From Streptomyces guryensis (GTDB lineage Bacteria; Actinomycetota; Actinomycetes; Streptomycetales; Streptomycetaceae): a stretch of 64,000 nt of DNA. The notes under the pieces are model-generated. The model saw nothing but the letters and a program-made list of their open reading frames with translations. It did no database searches and was not told the origin of the DNA. The translations under genes and the position numbers were made by a program. The stretch covers positions 124,001 through 188,000 of the forward strand of contig NZ_JAJSBI010000005.1 in the NCBI RefSeq assembly GCF_021261325.1. The letters run 5' to 3'. Below, piece after piece: positions 41,330 through 50,220 of this stretch. Every line of letters begins with the position of its first letter. The first letter of the stretch is position 1.

Positions 41330-44149
41330 TCACGCCATCTGCCGCCGCACCAGCTCGTGCAGCCGCCCGTTCGTGTCCGCGAGCAGCTGCCCGGGCGGGC
41401 CCTGCTGGGCGACCCTGCCGTCCTCCATGACGATCACGCGGTCTGCGTCCAGGACCGTGGACAGACGGTGCGCGATGACGATGCGGGTGGCGTTGAGGGC
41501 CTTGGTGGACTCGATCACGGTGCGCTGGGTCTCGTTGTCGAGGGCGCTGGTCGCCTCGTCGAAGAAGAGGATGCGCGGACGGCGGATCAACGCCTGCGCG
41601 ATCATGAGGCGCTGGCGCTGGCCGCCGGAGACGGCGCCGCTGCCCTGCACGATCGTGTGCAGGCCCATCGGCATCCGCTTGATGTCCTCGGCGAGCCCCG
41701 CCATCTCGGCCGCCGCCATCGCCTCCTCCGGCGTGTAGGGCTCGGTGCCGCAGATGACGTCCAGGATGGAACCGGTGAACGGCTGCGCGTGCTGCAGCAC
41801 GACACCGCACTGCCGCCGCACCGCCGACTGGTCCAGCGCACCAAGGTCCTGGCCGTCGTACAGGACACTGCCCGAGACCGGTTTGTCGAAGCCGATCAGC
41901 AGCCTGAGCAGCGTCGACTTGCCGCAGCCGCTGGGGCCGACGACCGCCACGAACTCGCCGGGGCGTATCTCGAACGACACGTCGTCCAGGACCAGCGGAC
42001 CGTCGTCCGAGTAACGGAAGGACAGCCGCCGGGTCTCTATGGCACCGGACAGCGGGCCCGGCCGGGTGCTCGCCGTGCGCACCTCCGGCGTGGCCTCCAG
42101 CACCGGCTTGATCTCCTCGAACAGCGGCAGCGCGGCCACCACGGAGACGAACGCACTGGTGAGCTGGGTGACGGAGGTCAGCACCATCGTCACCGCGGTG
42201 CTGAAGGTCAGGAACGCCGCCGCCGACATCACCCCCCGTGCGGGGCCCGCCAGCAGCATGAACATCAGCAGGGTGCACAGCGGCAGATAGACGGCGCCCA
42301 TCACCGTGGTGAGGTTCTTGATCCGGCCGACCTTCTGCTGCAGTTCACGGCTGTGCGCGAACTCCGAGGCCCAGGCCGCGTAGGCGTAGTTCTCGGCCGC
42401 CGCCACCCGCAGCTTCGGCAGACCGCGCAGGGTCTGGAAGGCCTGGTTGTTCAGCTTGTTGCTCAGCACGACCAGCTTGCGCTGCCAGCGCACCTGCCAC
42501 AGACCCAGCCCGAGGAACACACCCGCGATGACGACGAGCATGCCGATCGCCGCCAGCGCCATCAAGGGGCTGTACCAGAACAGCAGCCCCAGGTTCATCG
42601 CGCCGACGGTCACCGACTGGGCGATGACGGGTCCCAGCCCTGCCATCATGCGGCGGATCGAGCTGATGCCCATGGCCGCGCTGGCCAGCTCGCCGGTCGA
42701 GCGCTCGGTGAAGAACTTGGTCGGGAGCCTCAGCAGCCGGTCCCAGACGGCCGGCTGGAGCGTGGCCTCGATCCGGCCCTCCATGCGGAGGATGGTGAGG
42801 TTCTCCAGCAGCATGAAGGCCGCCGCCACGACACTGGTGAGCATCACGGCCAGACAGACCTGCGCGATCAGGCCCGTCTGCGCCTTGGGGACGAACTCGC
42901 CGAGCACCTTGCCCGTCGCGATCGGCACCAGCGCGCCGATCCCCACCGTCACCAGACCGCTCACCAGCAGGTTGGTCAGGTCGCTGCCGGTGCCGCGCAT
43001 GCTGAACCGCAGCAGCCGCAGGGGGCTCAACGTCCGTTCGGGCAGCGGGCGGTAGAACATCACCGCGCGCGGCTCGAACTCCTCCGCGTTGTCCTTCTCG
43101 ATCGGCGTCTCACGTCCGGTCGCCGGATGCACGGCGACGTAGCCACCGCGCCGCCACAGCAGCGCGACCGGCGCGCCCGACAGGGCCCGGTGGCCCACCA
43201 GCGGGCCGATGTTGTCCCGCCACCAGCGGCCGTCCAGGCGTACGGCCCGGGTGCGGACACGGGAGGCGATCGCCACCAGTTCCACCGGGTCGAGGCACTC
43301 GCTCTCCGTCCCGCTCTGCGCGGGTTCGGCCAGTGTGATCCCGGCCGCCTCGGCGACCAGCTTGCATGCCGCGTACGAGGCGTCCGCGTCGGCGGCCGTG
43401 GTGCGTTTGCCGGACGACTTGCCGATGGAGGCGAGCAGTGTGCGGTCGGCCTGGGCGCGGACCGCCTCACCGGCCTTGATGCCGGCGGCCGTCCGGGTCT
43501 CGTGGGTGCGCTCCAGCTGCTCGATCCAGCGGTCCAGTGCGGTCAGCAGGCGGTACTGCTGGTCGACCATGCTCTGCCAGACCGCGGGGTCCATCAGCAG
43601 GTCGGCGGCCGCCTCGGCGCCGTACAGCGAGCCGTACTGCACGCTGCCCGGCGGCACCTGCATCCAGAACACGTCGTCGTCCGTGACCTCGGTGGCCGAT
43701 CCCTCGGTCGCCATCGGCGCCTGGAAGAGGACGGAGAGGCTGCGGCCGACGCCGAGGGCGAGGGCGTATTCGAGGGGGCTGGTCGTCGGCGGGACGTACT
43801 GGGCGTTGCCGTACTCGTCGTAGGACCAGGTCTGGGTGTCGGCCGTCTGATACAGCTCGCGCAGGCCGATGCGGTGGACGACGCAATCCCTCAACGGGCG
43901 TGCGACCAGGGTGTGCTGGGGGCCGGGGACCGGGCCCAGGATCAGCGAGCCCGCCTCCAGTCGGCCCAGGTGGTGCCAGTGGCCCTGCTGCACGGCGTCC
44001 ACCGCGAACAGGTCCAGGCTGCCGGCCGCGACCAGCCACAGCACCTGCGGGCCCTCCAGGTCGAGCCGGGTCAGGCCCGAGCAGTCGACATAGGTGCCCA
44101 TGGAGCCGAGAGCGCCGAGAACCAGGTCGCCATCGTGTGCGGTCGTCAT
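41330..44149 (-). CDS. NHLP-type bacteriocin export ABC transporter, permease/ATPase without peptidase
   Basis: A 939-residue fused ABC half-transporter. The first about 375 residues form a soluble part of the kind found in the peptidase-less NHLP/NHLM export subunit. Six helices span about 390-680 and the ATPase follows: Walker A VVGPSGCGKSTLL, signature AVSGGQRQRLMIAQAL, Walker B ILFFDEATSALD, His switch VIAHRLS. The gene follows the C39 transporter gene after a 1-bp gap and is probably its heterodimer partner. It would export the peptide encoded at 47297-47512. Confidence 0.85.
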   Translation of the reverse strand: MTTAHDGDLVLGALGSMGTYVDCSGLTRLDLEGPQVLWLVAAGSLDLFAVDAVQQGHWHHLGRLEAGSLILGPVPGPQHTLVARPLRDCVVHRIGLRELYQTADTQTWSYDEYGNAQYVPPTTSPLEYALALGVGRSLSVLFQAPMATEGSATEVTDDDVFWMQVPPGSVQYGSLYGAEAAADLLMDPAVWQSMVDQQYRLLTALDRWIEQLERTHETRTAAGIKAGEAVRAQADRTLLASIGKSSGKRTTAADADASYAACKLVAEAAGITLAEPAQSGTESECLDPVELVAIASRVRTRAVRLDGRWWRDNIGPLVGHRALSGAPVALLWRRGGYVAVHPATGRETPIEKDNAEEFEPRAVMFYRPLPERTLSPLRLLRFSMRGTGSDLTNLLVSGLVTVGIGALVPIATGKVLGEFVPKAQTGLIAQVCLAVMLTSVVAAAFMLLENLTILRMEGRIEATLQPAVWDRLLRLPTKFFTERSTGELASAAMGISSIRRMMAGLGPVIAQSVTVGAMNLGLLFWYSPLMALAAIGMLVVIAGVFLGLGLWQVRWQRKLVVLSNKLNNQAFQTLRGLPKLRVAAAENYAYAAWASEFAHSRELQQKVGRIKNLTTVMGAVYLPLCTLLMFMLLAGPARGVMSAAAFLTFSTAVTMVLTSVTQLTSAFVSVVAALPLFEEIKPVLEATPEVRTASTRPGPLSGAIETRRLSFRYSDDGPLVLDDVSFEIRPGEFVAVVGPSGCGKSTLLRLLIGFDKPVSGSVLYDGQDLGALDQSAVRRQCGVVLQHAQPFTGSILDVICGTEPYTPEEAMAAAEMAGLAEDIKRMPMGLHTIVQGSGAVSGGQRQRLMIAQALIRRPRILFFDEATSALDNETQRTVIESTKALNATRIVIAHRLSTVLDADRVIVMEDGRVAQQGPPGQLLADTNGRLHELVRRQMA

Positions 44150-44150
44150 C

Positions 44151-46373
44151 TCATCGCTCCCTGACCAGAGCCGCGTACGCGCCGCCGCGCGTCACCAGGT
44201 CCTCGTGCCGCCCGCGTTCCACGATCGTGCCGTGCTGGAGTACGACGATCTCGTCACTGTCGCGCACGGTGCTGAGCCGGTGCGCGATCACCACGCAGGC
44301 GCAGCCGCGCTTGCGCAGGTTGTCCATCACGACCTGCTCGGTCTCCGCGTCCAGCGCGCTGGTGACCTCGTCCAGCACCAGGATGCTGGGGCGGCGCACC
44401 AGCGCCCGGGCGATCTCCAGGCGCTGACGCTGACCGCCGGAGAAGTTGCGGCCGTCCTGCTCGACCTTGCTGTGGATGCCGCCAGGCCGGCGCGTCACCA
44501 CGTCGTAGAGCGCGGCGTCCCGCAGCGCGTCGACGACCGCGTCGTCAGGGATCGACGGGTCCCAAAGCGCCACGTTGTCGCGGACCGACCCCTCGAACAG
44601 GAAGACCTCCTGGTCGACGAAGGAGACCGAGGCGGCGAGCGCGCCGCGCGGGATGTCGTCCAGGCGCTGTCCGTCGATGCGGATCACGCCCTCCCAGGGG
44701 GTGTACAGGCCCGAGATCAGCCGGGAGACCGTGGACTTGCCGCTTCCCGAGCCGCCGACCAGGGCGACCTGCTGGCCGGGGCCGACCGTCAGGTCGAAGC
44801 CGGTGAGCAGCGGCTTGTCGAGCGGGTTGTAGCCGAAGGTGATGTTCTCCAGCTCGACATGGCCGTGCAGGCGGCGCGTGGAGTCGCCGGAGCCGGGACG
44901 GCCGTAGAGCGGGTCGGCCTGGAAGTTCTCGACGTCCTTCAGCCGGGCCACGTCGGCGGCGAAGTCCTGGATGCGGCCCGCGACGCCGTTCAGCCGGGTG
45001 ATCGGCGCGGTGAAGCGGGTGACCAGGGCCTGGAAGGCGACCAGCAGGCCCACCGAGATACCGCCCTCGACCGCGCGCATGCCGCCGATCCACAGGATCA
45101 GCGCGCTGTTCAGCGAGGCCAGGGTCGGCGCGACCACGCCCAGCCAGGCGCTCGGCACACCGAGGCGCTGCTGCTCCTCCAGGGTGGTGGCGTGCTGCCC
45201 GGCCCACTTGCGGAAGTAGCCGTCCTCGCCGCCGGTCGCCTTCATCGTCTCGATCAGCTGCAGCCCGGTGTAGGCGGTGTTGGTGAGCCGGGCACTGTCG
45301 GCCCGCAGCTTCGCCGTCCGGGTGGCGCGCAGCCGGATCACGACCCGCATGGCGACGATGTTCAGCAGGGCCACGCCGATGCCGAGGAACGTCAGCTGCG
45401 GGTCGTACGTGTACAGCAGCACCGCGTAGAGCACGACGACCACGGCGTCCACGCCCGCCGCCGCCAGGTCGCGGGCCAGGGTCTCGGCCACCTGGTCGTT
45501 GGACTGCAGCCGCTGCACCAGGTCGGCCGGGCTGCGCTGGGAGAAGAAGGTGACCGGCAGACGCAGCAGATGCCGCAGGAAGCGGGCGCTGGAGAGGGTG
45601 GAGGAGATGATGCGGCCGCGCAGCAGGTTCGCCTGCTGCAGCCACGTCAGCACCACCGTGAGCAGCACGGACGCGCCCATCGACGCGAACAGCACGCCCA
45701 GCAGGGAGGTGTTCTGGCCGATCAGGAACTCGTCGATGTACGTCCGGCTGAGCGCGGGCACCGCCGCGCCGACCGCGACCAGCAGCAGGCTCGCCAGCAC
45801 CGCGGCCGGCATGGTGCCCGCGGTGCCGCGCAGCCGGGCCGGCATCGCGCCCAGGATCCCGGGCTTGCGGCCGCCCTTGCTGAAGCCGTCACCGGGCTCC
45901 ATGACCAGCACGACACCGGTGAAACTGCCGTCGAAGTCCTCCATCGGCACGAAGCGACGGCCCTTGCCGGGGTCGTTGATGTACACCCCGCGGCGGCCGA
46001 AACGGCGCCCCATGCCGTCGTAGACGACGTAGTGGTTGAACTCCCAGAACAGGACCGCCGGCGTCTTCACCTCGGCGAGGGCGGCCGTGTCCATCTGCAT
46101 GCCCTTGGCGGTCAGGCCGTAACTGCGCGCCGCCTTGAGGAGGTTGCTGGCGCGCGAGCCGTCGCGGGAGACACCGCAGGCGATGCGCAGCTCCTCCAGC
46201 GGGACGTGCTTGCCGTAGTGGCCCAGCACCATCGCCAGCGAGGCGGCGCCGCACTCCACGGCCTCCATCTGGAGGACCGTCGGAGTACGGACGGCCTTGG
46301 CCTTGCCCTTGGGGACGGGGCGCTTGGGCGGAGCGGCACGGCGCCTGCTCCGCGTCTCCTGTGCGGTGCTCAC
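44151..46373 (-). CDS. C39-peptidase ABC transporter for double-glycine leader peptides
   Basis: A 740-residue exporter with an N-terminal C39 cysteine peptidase: Cys41 in MEAVECGAASLAMVLGHYG, His114 in WEFNHYVVYDG and Asp134 in YINDPGKGRR. Six membrane helices and an ABC ATPase follow (GGSGSGKST, FSGGQRQRLEIARALV, LVLDEVTSALD). Such proteins cut leader peptides after Gly-Gly during export. A peptide ending in such a site (VSGG) is encoded upstream in the same operon. The GTG at 46373 overlaps the stop of the membrane-fusion gene by 4 bp. Confidence 0.92.
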   Translation of the reverse strand: MSTAQETRSRRRAAPPKRPVPKGKAKAVRTPTVLQMEAVECGAASLAMVLGHYGKHVPLEELRIACGVSRDGSRASNLLKAARSYGLTAKGMQMDTAALAEVKTPAVLFWEFNHYVVYDGMGRRFGRRGVYINDPGKGRRFVPMEDFDGSFTGVVLVMEPGDGFSKGGRKPGILGAMPARLRGTAGTMPAAVLASLLLVAVGAAVPALSRTYIDEFLIGQNTSLLGVLFASMGASVLLTVVLTWLQQANLLRGRIISSTLSSARFLRHLLRLPVTFFSQRSPADLVQRLQSNDQVAETLARDLAAAGVDAVVVVLYAVLLYTYDPQLTFLGIGVALLNIVAMRVVIRLRATRTAKLRADSARLTNTAYTGLQLIETMKATGGEDGYFRKWAGQHATTLEEQQRLGVPSAWLGVVAPTLASLNSALILWIGGMRAVEGGISVGLLVAFQALVTRFTAPITRLNGVAGRIQDFAADVARLKDVENFQADPLYGRPGSGDSTRRLHGHVELENITFGYNPLDKPLLTGFDLTVGPGQQVALVGGSGSGKSTVSRLISGLYTPWEGVIRIDGQRLDDIPRGALAASVSFVDQEVFLFEGSVRDNVALWDPSIPDDAVVDALRDAALYDVVTRRPGGIHSKVEQDGRNFSGGQRQRLEIARALVRRPSILVLDEVTSALDAETEQVVMDNLRKRGCACVVIAHRLSTVRDSDEIVVLQHGTIVERGRHEDLVTRGGAYAALVRER

Positions 46374-47176
46374 GGCAGCAGCCAATCGACGGGACGCTGA
46401 TCGGCCAGCCGGATCGAACCCGAGGCCAGGGTCATGGAGGTGAGGCTGAAGGGCGGCCCGTCCGCGGACGACCACTGGTAGCCGCTCTTCGTGCCCGACG
46501 ACTTGTCCAGCTTCACCAGTACGGCCACCGGGCGGCCCTTCTTGGTGAACTGCTCGCCCAGCTGGCTGTCCCCGAGGAAGGCGGAGATCTCCTGGGCCGA
46601 CTGCGCCGAGCGGTCCACGGACTTCACATGACCGCGCAGCACACCGTACGTCTGGGTCGGTACCGACGAGACGGTCAGGTCCACGGCGGCGTTCGCGGGG
46701 ATGGAGGCCGCGTTCTCGGCGGGCACGTACACCGTGGCGTACAGCGGATCCGCGGCGTGCGCGACCTTCTCCACGGCGGCGACGTTCGCGCCCGTCTGGA
46801 TGATCTGGCCGATGGTCGCGGCGAGCCCGGTGATCCGGCCGGCGGCTACGGTGCGGACGACGGTGTCGCCCTGCGTCGTACGGACCTTCAGGACCGGGGA
46901 GCCGGCCGGCAGCCGCTCGCCCTGCTGGGCGAGCACCGCCGTGACCTGGCCCGCCACGGGGCTCTGCAGGATGTAGCTGCCCTCACCGTGCGTGAGGATG
47001 GCGGGCGCGCCCACCGTGGAGGTCACCGAGCCGGTCACCGCCCACACCGAGGCGGCCGCCATCGCGACCACCGTCACCGAAAGGACGAGCCAGCCCTGGG
47101 GGCGGGCGAAACGCACCGGAAGATCGAGTTCGTCCGGCGACTGGAGCTTGGCGAGGGCCTGTTGGCGGAACTGCAC
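46370..47176 (-). CDS. HlyD-like membrane fusion / NHLP export accessory protein
   Basis: A 268-residue periplasmic-adaptor-like protein. A short cytoplasmic N-terminus and one transmembrane helix (GWLVLSVTVVAMAAASVWAV, about 30-50) are followed by a biotinyl-lipoyl-like hairpin (GSYILQSPVAGQVTAVLAQQ, then AGRITGLAATIGQIIQTGAN) and a beta-barrel domain. The GTG at 47176 has GAGG eight bases upstream. Together with the two ABC proteins it forms an exporter for the small peptide encoded immediately upstream. Confidence 0.85.
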   Translation of the reverse strand: MQFRQQALAKLQSPDELDLPVRFARPQGWLVLSVTVVAMAAASVWAVTGSVTSTVGAPAILTHGEGSYILQSPVAGQVTAVLAQQGERLPAGSPVLKVRTTQGDTVVRTVAAGRITGLAATIGQIIQTGANVAAVEKVAHAADPLYATVYVPAENAASIPANAAVDLTVSSVPTQTYGVLRGHVKSVDRSAQSAQEISAFLGDSQLGEQFTKKGRPVAVLVKLDKSSGTKSGYQWSSADGPPFSLTSMTLASGSIRLADQRPVDWLLP

Positions 47177-47207
47177 GGAATTTCCCTCACCTGAAAACGA
47201 GAGAGGA

Positions 47208-47272
47208 CCGGCTCGCACGAGCCGGCTGGTTTCTGGCAACCGAAGGCCCCGGAGCCGCGATACGACTCCGGG
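47208..47272 (-). terminator. Tandem hairpins between precursor and exporter genes
   Basis: CCGGCTCG-CA-CGAGCCGG (47208-47225) and CCCGGAG, an 11-base loop, CTCCGGG (47248-47272) stand between the precursor stop and the membrane-fusion gene. They could act as a partial terminator or as an mRNA-stabilising end, raising precursor expression above that of the exporter. Confidence 0.55.
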
Positions 47273-47296
47273 ACTCGACGATCACAAAAGGCGCGA

Positions 47297-47512
47297 TCAG
47301 AGACCGGCGACCAGGTTGGTGACCGGAGCGGTGTTCAGGCCGGTCACACCCTCGACGGTGCCGACGACCGTGTCGACCGTGCCGGAAACGGGAGCAATGC
47401 CGTCCAGCGCACCGGTGACGGAGTTGACAGCGTTGATCGACAGGCCGCCGGAAACGGCGTCGAGCTCGGCGTCCGAGATCTCAGCGGTCTCAACACGGGG
47501 GGTGGAGTTCAT
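47297..47512 (-). CDS. Double-glycine leader peptide precursor, cysteine-free core
   Basis: A 71-residue secreted-peptide precursor. The leader (23 residues) ends ISDAELDAVSGG, a classic bacteriocin-type leader cut after Gly-Gly by a C39 peptidase. The predicted 48-residue core starts LSINAVNSVTGALDG and is rich in Val, Gly, Thr and Ser. It has no Cys, Lys, Arg, His or aromatic residue and only three acidic residues. It contains imperfect repeats of a VxGTVxxV type. It cannot form lanthionines, and no modification enzyme gene is adjacent. It may be an unmodified, self-assembling or surface-active peptide. A GAAGGGAAG site precedes the ATG. Confidence 0.85.
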   Translation of the reverse strand: MNSTPRVETAEISDAELDAVSGGLSINAVNSVTGALDGIAPVSGTVDTVVGTVEGVTGLNTAPVTNLVAGL

Positions 47513-47982
47513 GATGGAACTTCCCTTCGTATGGATATTTCACAAGGGGGGAGCGGCCCCCCTCTGGGGACAGAGCGACGGCCGCGACCGCAGGTGCCGG
47601 GCTCCCGTTTCCGGTGACCCTTCGCGGTCCCTGCGGTGCGATGGATCAAAGCACGCTGCGGGTGCGCCCTTCCAATCAACCAATGGCCTCACCAGGCAAC
47701 TTGAGCCCCAGGGGCACCCATCCGTGCAGGCTTGCGCACGGCTCGATGGCGAGTTCTTCACATGCGCCACGACATCGGTTCGTCAGCGGCCTTGCCGCCT
47801 GCGCGACGAATCCGACACTCCCGCCCCAATGGCGTGGCGAAGGCTGCCGGAGTGTGCAGAACCTTCGCGCACGGTGACTTGGTTGCGTATTGGATGTGCA
47901 GATTCGCTGAAAGCAGGATTCCGATCAGTGTTCTGAACGGACGGTTGTCGATCGACTGCGGACAGTGTCAGTCCAGAACCGC
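47513..47982. other. 470-bp gap upstream of the peptide operon
   Basis: This region should hold the promoter of the leftward peptide operon. Its leader contains a GGGGGG/CCCCCC hairpin (47546-47562) shortly before the ribosome site. A direct repeat of ATTGG (minus strand, near 47671-47684) may bind an activator. The half next to the thioesterase gene is AT-richer. Several short frames here have non-coding codon bias and were not called. Confidence 0.5.
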
Positions 47983-48396
47983 TCAGCCGAGAAGCGCGTA
48001 GACCGTGCTCGCACGTGCGGCGAGTTCACCCGAGGCCTCGGCGGTCATCGTGATGTCCGCGAATGCCATACGGCGGCCCAGTTTGGTCAGCACCGCTTCG
48101 ATCAGGACATCCGAACCCGTCACCGCGCGCTGGAACGACGTCGACTGCTGGACCGTCGTCATCGGTCCGTAGGCCCCGCGGGCGGCCGACACGGCGATCA
48201 CGGTGGCCGTGTCGGCGGCGGCCATCAGGGCCTGCCCCGACAGCCCGCCGCCCTCCCGGGACAGCCGGTCCGACCAGGGAAGTCGCAGCGTCGCCCGGTC
48301 GTCGGCCAGGGCCTCGACCGTGAGGCCCAGCTGGAGGACCCAAGGGGCGAAGTTGGCGGAGAGGATCTTGTCGGCTTCGGCGGTCGTCATCGTCAT
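47983..48396 (-). CDS. PaaI-type hotdog-fold thioesterase
   Basis: A 137-residue hotdog-fold acyl-CoA thioesterase. The key segment GGGLSGQALMAAADTATVIA contains the conserved Gly and the Ala-Asp of the active-site helix, and the next strand is TTVQQSTSFQRAV. Proteins of this group cleave aryl- or acyl-CoA esters. It is convergent with nothing and divergent from the secreted protease gene. It seems unrelated to the peptide operon. Confidence 0.82.
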   Translation of the reverse strand: MTMTTAEADKILSANFAPWVLQLGLTVEALADDRATLRLPWSDRLSREGGGLSGQALMAAADTATVIAVSAARGAYGPMTTVQQSTSFQRAVTGSDVLIEAVLTKLGRRMAFADITMTAEASGELAARASTVYALLG

Positions 48397-48586
48397 ATGG
48401 GCGATTGTTCCCCGTGCCGCTTCGTCAGACGCGGGTCATGGCCGATTCGGCATTGTGCGAAGCGAGTTGGCAAACGGAATTGAACGCACCCTGCGGCCCG
48501 TGCGTACCAACAGCCATCCAGGCGCCCCGAACAGAACAGCTGCCGCACGGCGGCACAGACTCCGGTCCCCCAGGAGGTCGAGAAGT

Positions 48587-50050
48587 TTGAGTCACAAGCG
48601 AATTCCGAAGCGCAAGGCCGCGATCGCGGCAGGCAGCGTCGCGGCGCTCGGCGCAGCCGTCATCCTGCTGCCGAACGCCAACGCGTCGCAGGACGGGTCG
48701 TCGGCGACTGCCGCTCCCAAGACCCTGAAGGCGACCGACGCCTCGAATCTCGCCTCGCAGCTCCAGAACCTGCTCGGTGACGCCTTCGCCGGTTCGTACT
48801 ACGACTCGGGCACGCAGCAGCTCACCGTCAACGTCATATCCGGCGACAAGAACAACGTGGTCGTCCAGGCGGAGAAGGCGGGCGCGAAGGTCCGCGAGGT
48901 CAAGAACAGCCTCGCCGCGCTGAAGGCGGGCGCGCGGACCCTGAAGGCCGATGCGACCATCCCGGGCACCGCCTGGGCGATCGACCCGAAGACCAACAAG
49001 CTCGCCGTCACCGCCGACTCCACCGTCACCGGCGCCAAGTGGAACAGACTGACGTCGACGGTCAAGAGCCTCGGCGCCGACATGGCCACCGTGAAGAAGT
49101 CCGCCGGCACCTTCAGGACGAAGGTGTCGGGCGGTGACGCCATCTTCGCCCAGACCGCCCAGGGAGGGGTCCGCTGCTCCCTCGGCTTCAACGTCACCGC
49201 CAGCGACGGCAGTCCTGCCTTCCTGACCGCCGGTCACTGCGGAGTGGCGGCCAAGCAGTGGTCCGATTCCCAGAACGGCCAGCCGGTCGCCACCGTCGAT
49301 CAGGCCAAGTTCCCGGGCAACGACTTCTCGCTGGTCAAGTACGACGACACCAGCACGCAGGCGCCCAGCGAGGTCAACGCCGGTAACGGCCAGACCGTCC
49401 AGATCACGAAGGCCGCGGACGCCACCGTGGGCGAGACGGTCTTCCGGATGGGCAGCACGACAGGCCTGCACAACGGCCAGGTCACCGGCCTCGACGCCAC
49501 CGTCAACTTCGCGAGCGAGACCGTTCCGGGCGGCACCGACACCGTCAACGGCCTCATCCAGACCAACGTCTGCGCCGAGGCCGGTGACAGCGGCGGCTCC
49601 CTGTTCACGCAGGACGGCAGTGCGGTCGGCCTGACCTCCGGCGGCAGCGGCGACTGCACCGCCGGCGGCGAGACCTTCTTCCAGCCGGTGACCGCGGCCC
49701 TGCAGGCCACGGGCGCGACCCTGGGTGACGGCGGCGCGGGTGCGGGCGCCGGTGCGGGCGACCAGGCAGGCACCGCCGACCCGTCCGCCTCGGCCTCGGC
49801 CGGCGACCAGGCGGGCGGCGGCGACGCGGTCGGCGGCGGCGACCAGGCGGGCACCGCCGACCCGTCCGCGACGGCCAGTGACGGTGCCGGGACCGGCGAC
49901 CAGTCCGGCAACGGCGTCGGCGACCAGTCCGGGGCCGGTGCCGGTGACCAGTCGGGGGCCGGTGCGGGTGACCAGTCCGGCGCCGGTACGGGCAACCAGA
50001 GCGGCACCGGCGCGGGCGACGGTTCGTCGTCCCTCACCGGGTCCCGGTGA
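48587..50050 (+). CDS. Secreted S1 family (alpha-lytic/streptogrisin-type) serine protease with repeat tail
   Basis: A 487-residue preproprotease. A signal peptide (KRIPKRKAAIAAGSVAALG) and a propeptide of about 145 residues precede the mature protease. The triad is His in TAGHCG (about 217), Asp in GNDFSLVKY (about 246) and Ser in AGDSGGSLF (about 335). After the catalytic domain comes a tail of about 110 residues made of GDQAG/GDQSGAGA repeats, likely disordered. The TTG at 48587 has AGGAGG nine bases upstream and begins the signal peptide; the frame is open further upstream. The SSI-type inhibitor at 36302 could control such a protease. Confidence 0.9.
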   Translation: MSHKRIPKRKAAIAAGSVAALGAAVILLPNANASQDGSSATAAPKTLKATDASNLASQLQNLLGDAFAGSYYDSGTQQLTVNVISGDKNNVVVQAEKAGAKVREVKNSLAALKAGARTLKADATIPGTAWAIDPKTNKLAVTADSTVTGAKWNRLTSTVKSLGADMATVKKSAGTFRTKVSGGDAIFAQTAQGGVRCSLGFNVTASDGSPAFLTAGHCGVAAKQWSDSQNGQPVATVDQAKFPGNDFSLVKYDDTSTQAPSEVNAGNGQTVQITKAADATVGETVFRMGSTTGLHNGQVTGLDATVNFASETVPGGTDTVNGLIQTNVCAEAGDSGGSLFTQDGSAVGLTSGGSGDCTAGGETFFQPVTAALQATGATLGDGGAGAGAGAGDQAGTADPSASASAGDQAGGGDAVGGGDQAGTADPSATASDGAGTGDQSGNGVGDQSGAGAGDQSGAGAGDQSGAGTGNQSGTGAGDGSSSLTGSR

Positions 50051-50147
50051 TCGGGCCCCGCTCACTGACCGAGCGCACTCACAACGCGCCGACCCACTGA
50101 TGGAGACCCACTGATCGGCCTCCAGCGCGGTTCCGGTCGACGGTGGA

Positions 50148-50179
50148 CGGTCCGGCCCTCCGGCGGGAGGGCCGGACCG
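50148..50179. terminator. Perfect 14-bp bidirectional terminator
   Basis: CGGTCCGGCCCTCC, a four-base loop, GGAGGGCCGGACCG. It lies between the convergent protease and SpoIIE genes, 97 bp after the protease stop. Confidence 0.8.
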
Positions 50180-50220
50180 CGTCGTGTCAGCCCGCGTCCA
50201 CAGGTCGCGTCCGGGGGACG

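Noticed and set aside
40877..46400. Long plus-strand frames opposite the two ABC exporter genes
   Set aside because: The minus-strand products have complete Walker, signature and peptidase motifs; the plus-strand frames are Arg/Gly/His-rich shadows.
47297..47512. Calling the small precursor a type A2 lantibiotic
   Set aside because: The leader resembles that class, but the core has no cysteine and no lanthionine synthetase gene is adjacent, so rings cannot form.
47540..47770. A 76-codon minus-strand frame with several Cys, upstream of the peptide precursor
   Set aside because: It has non-coding codon bias, no ribosome site, and would cover the promoter region and a leader hairpin. Not a credible second precursor.
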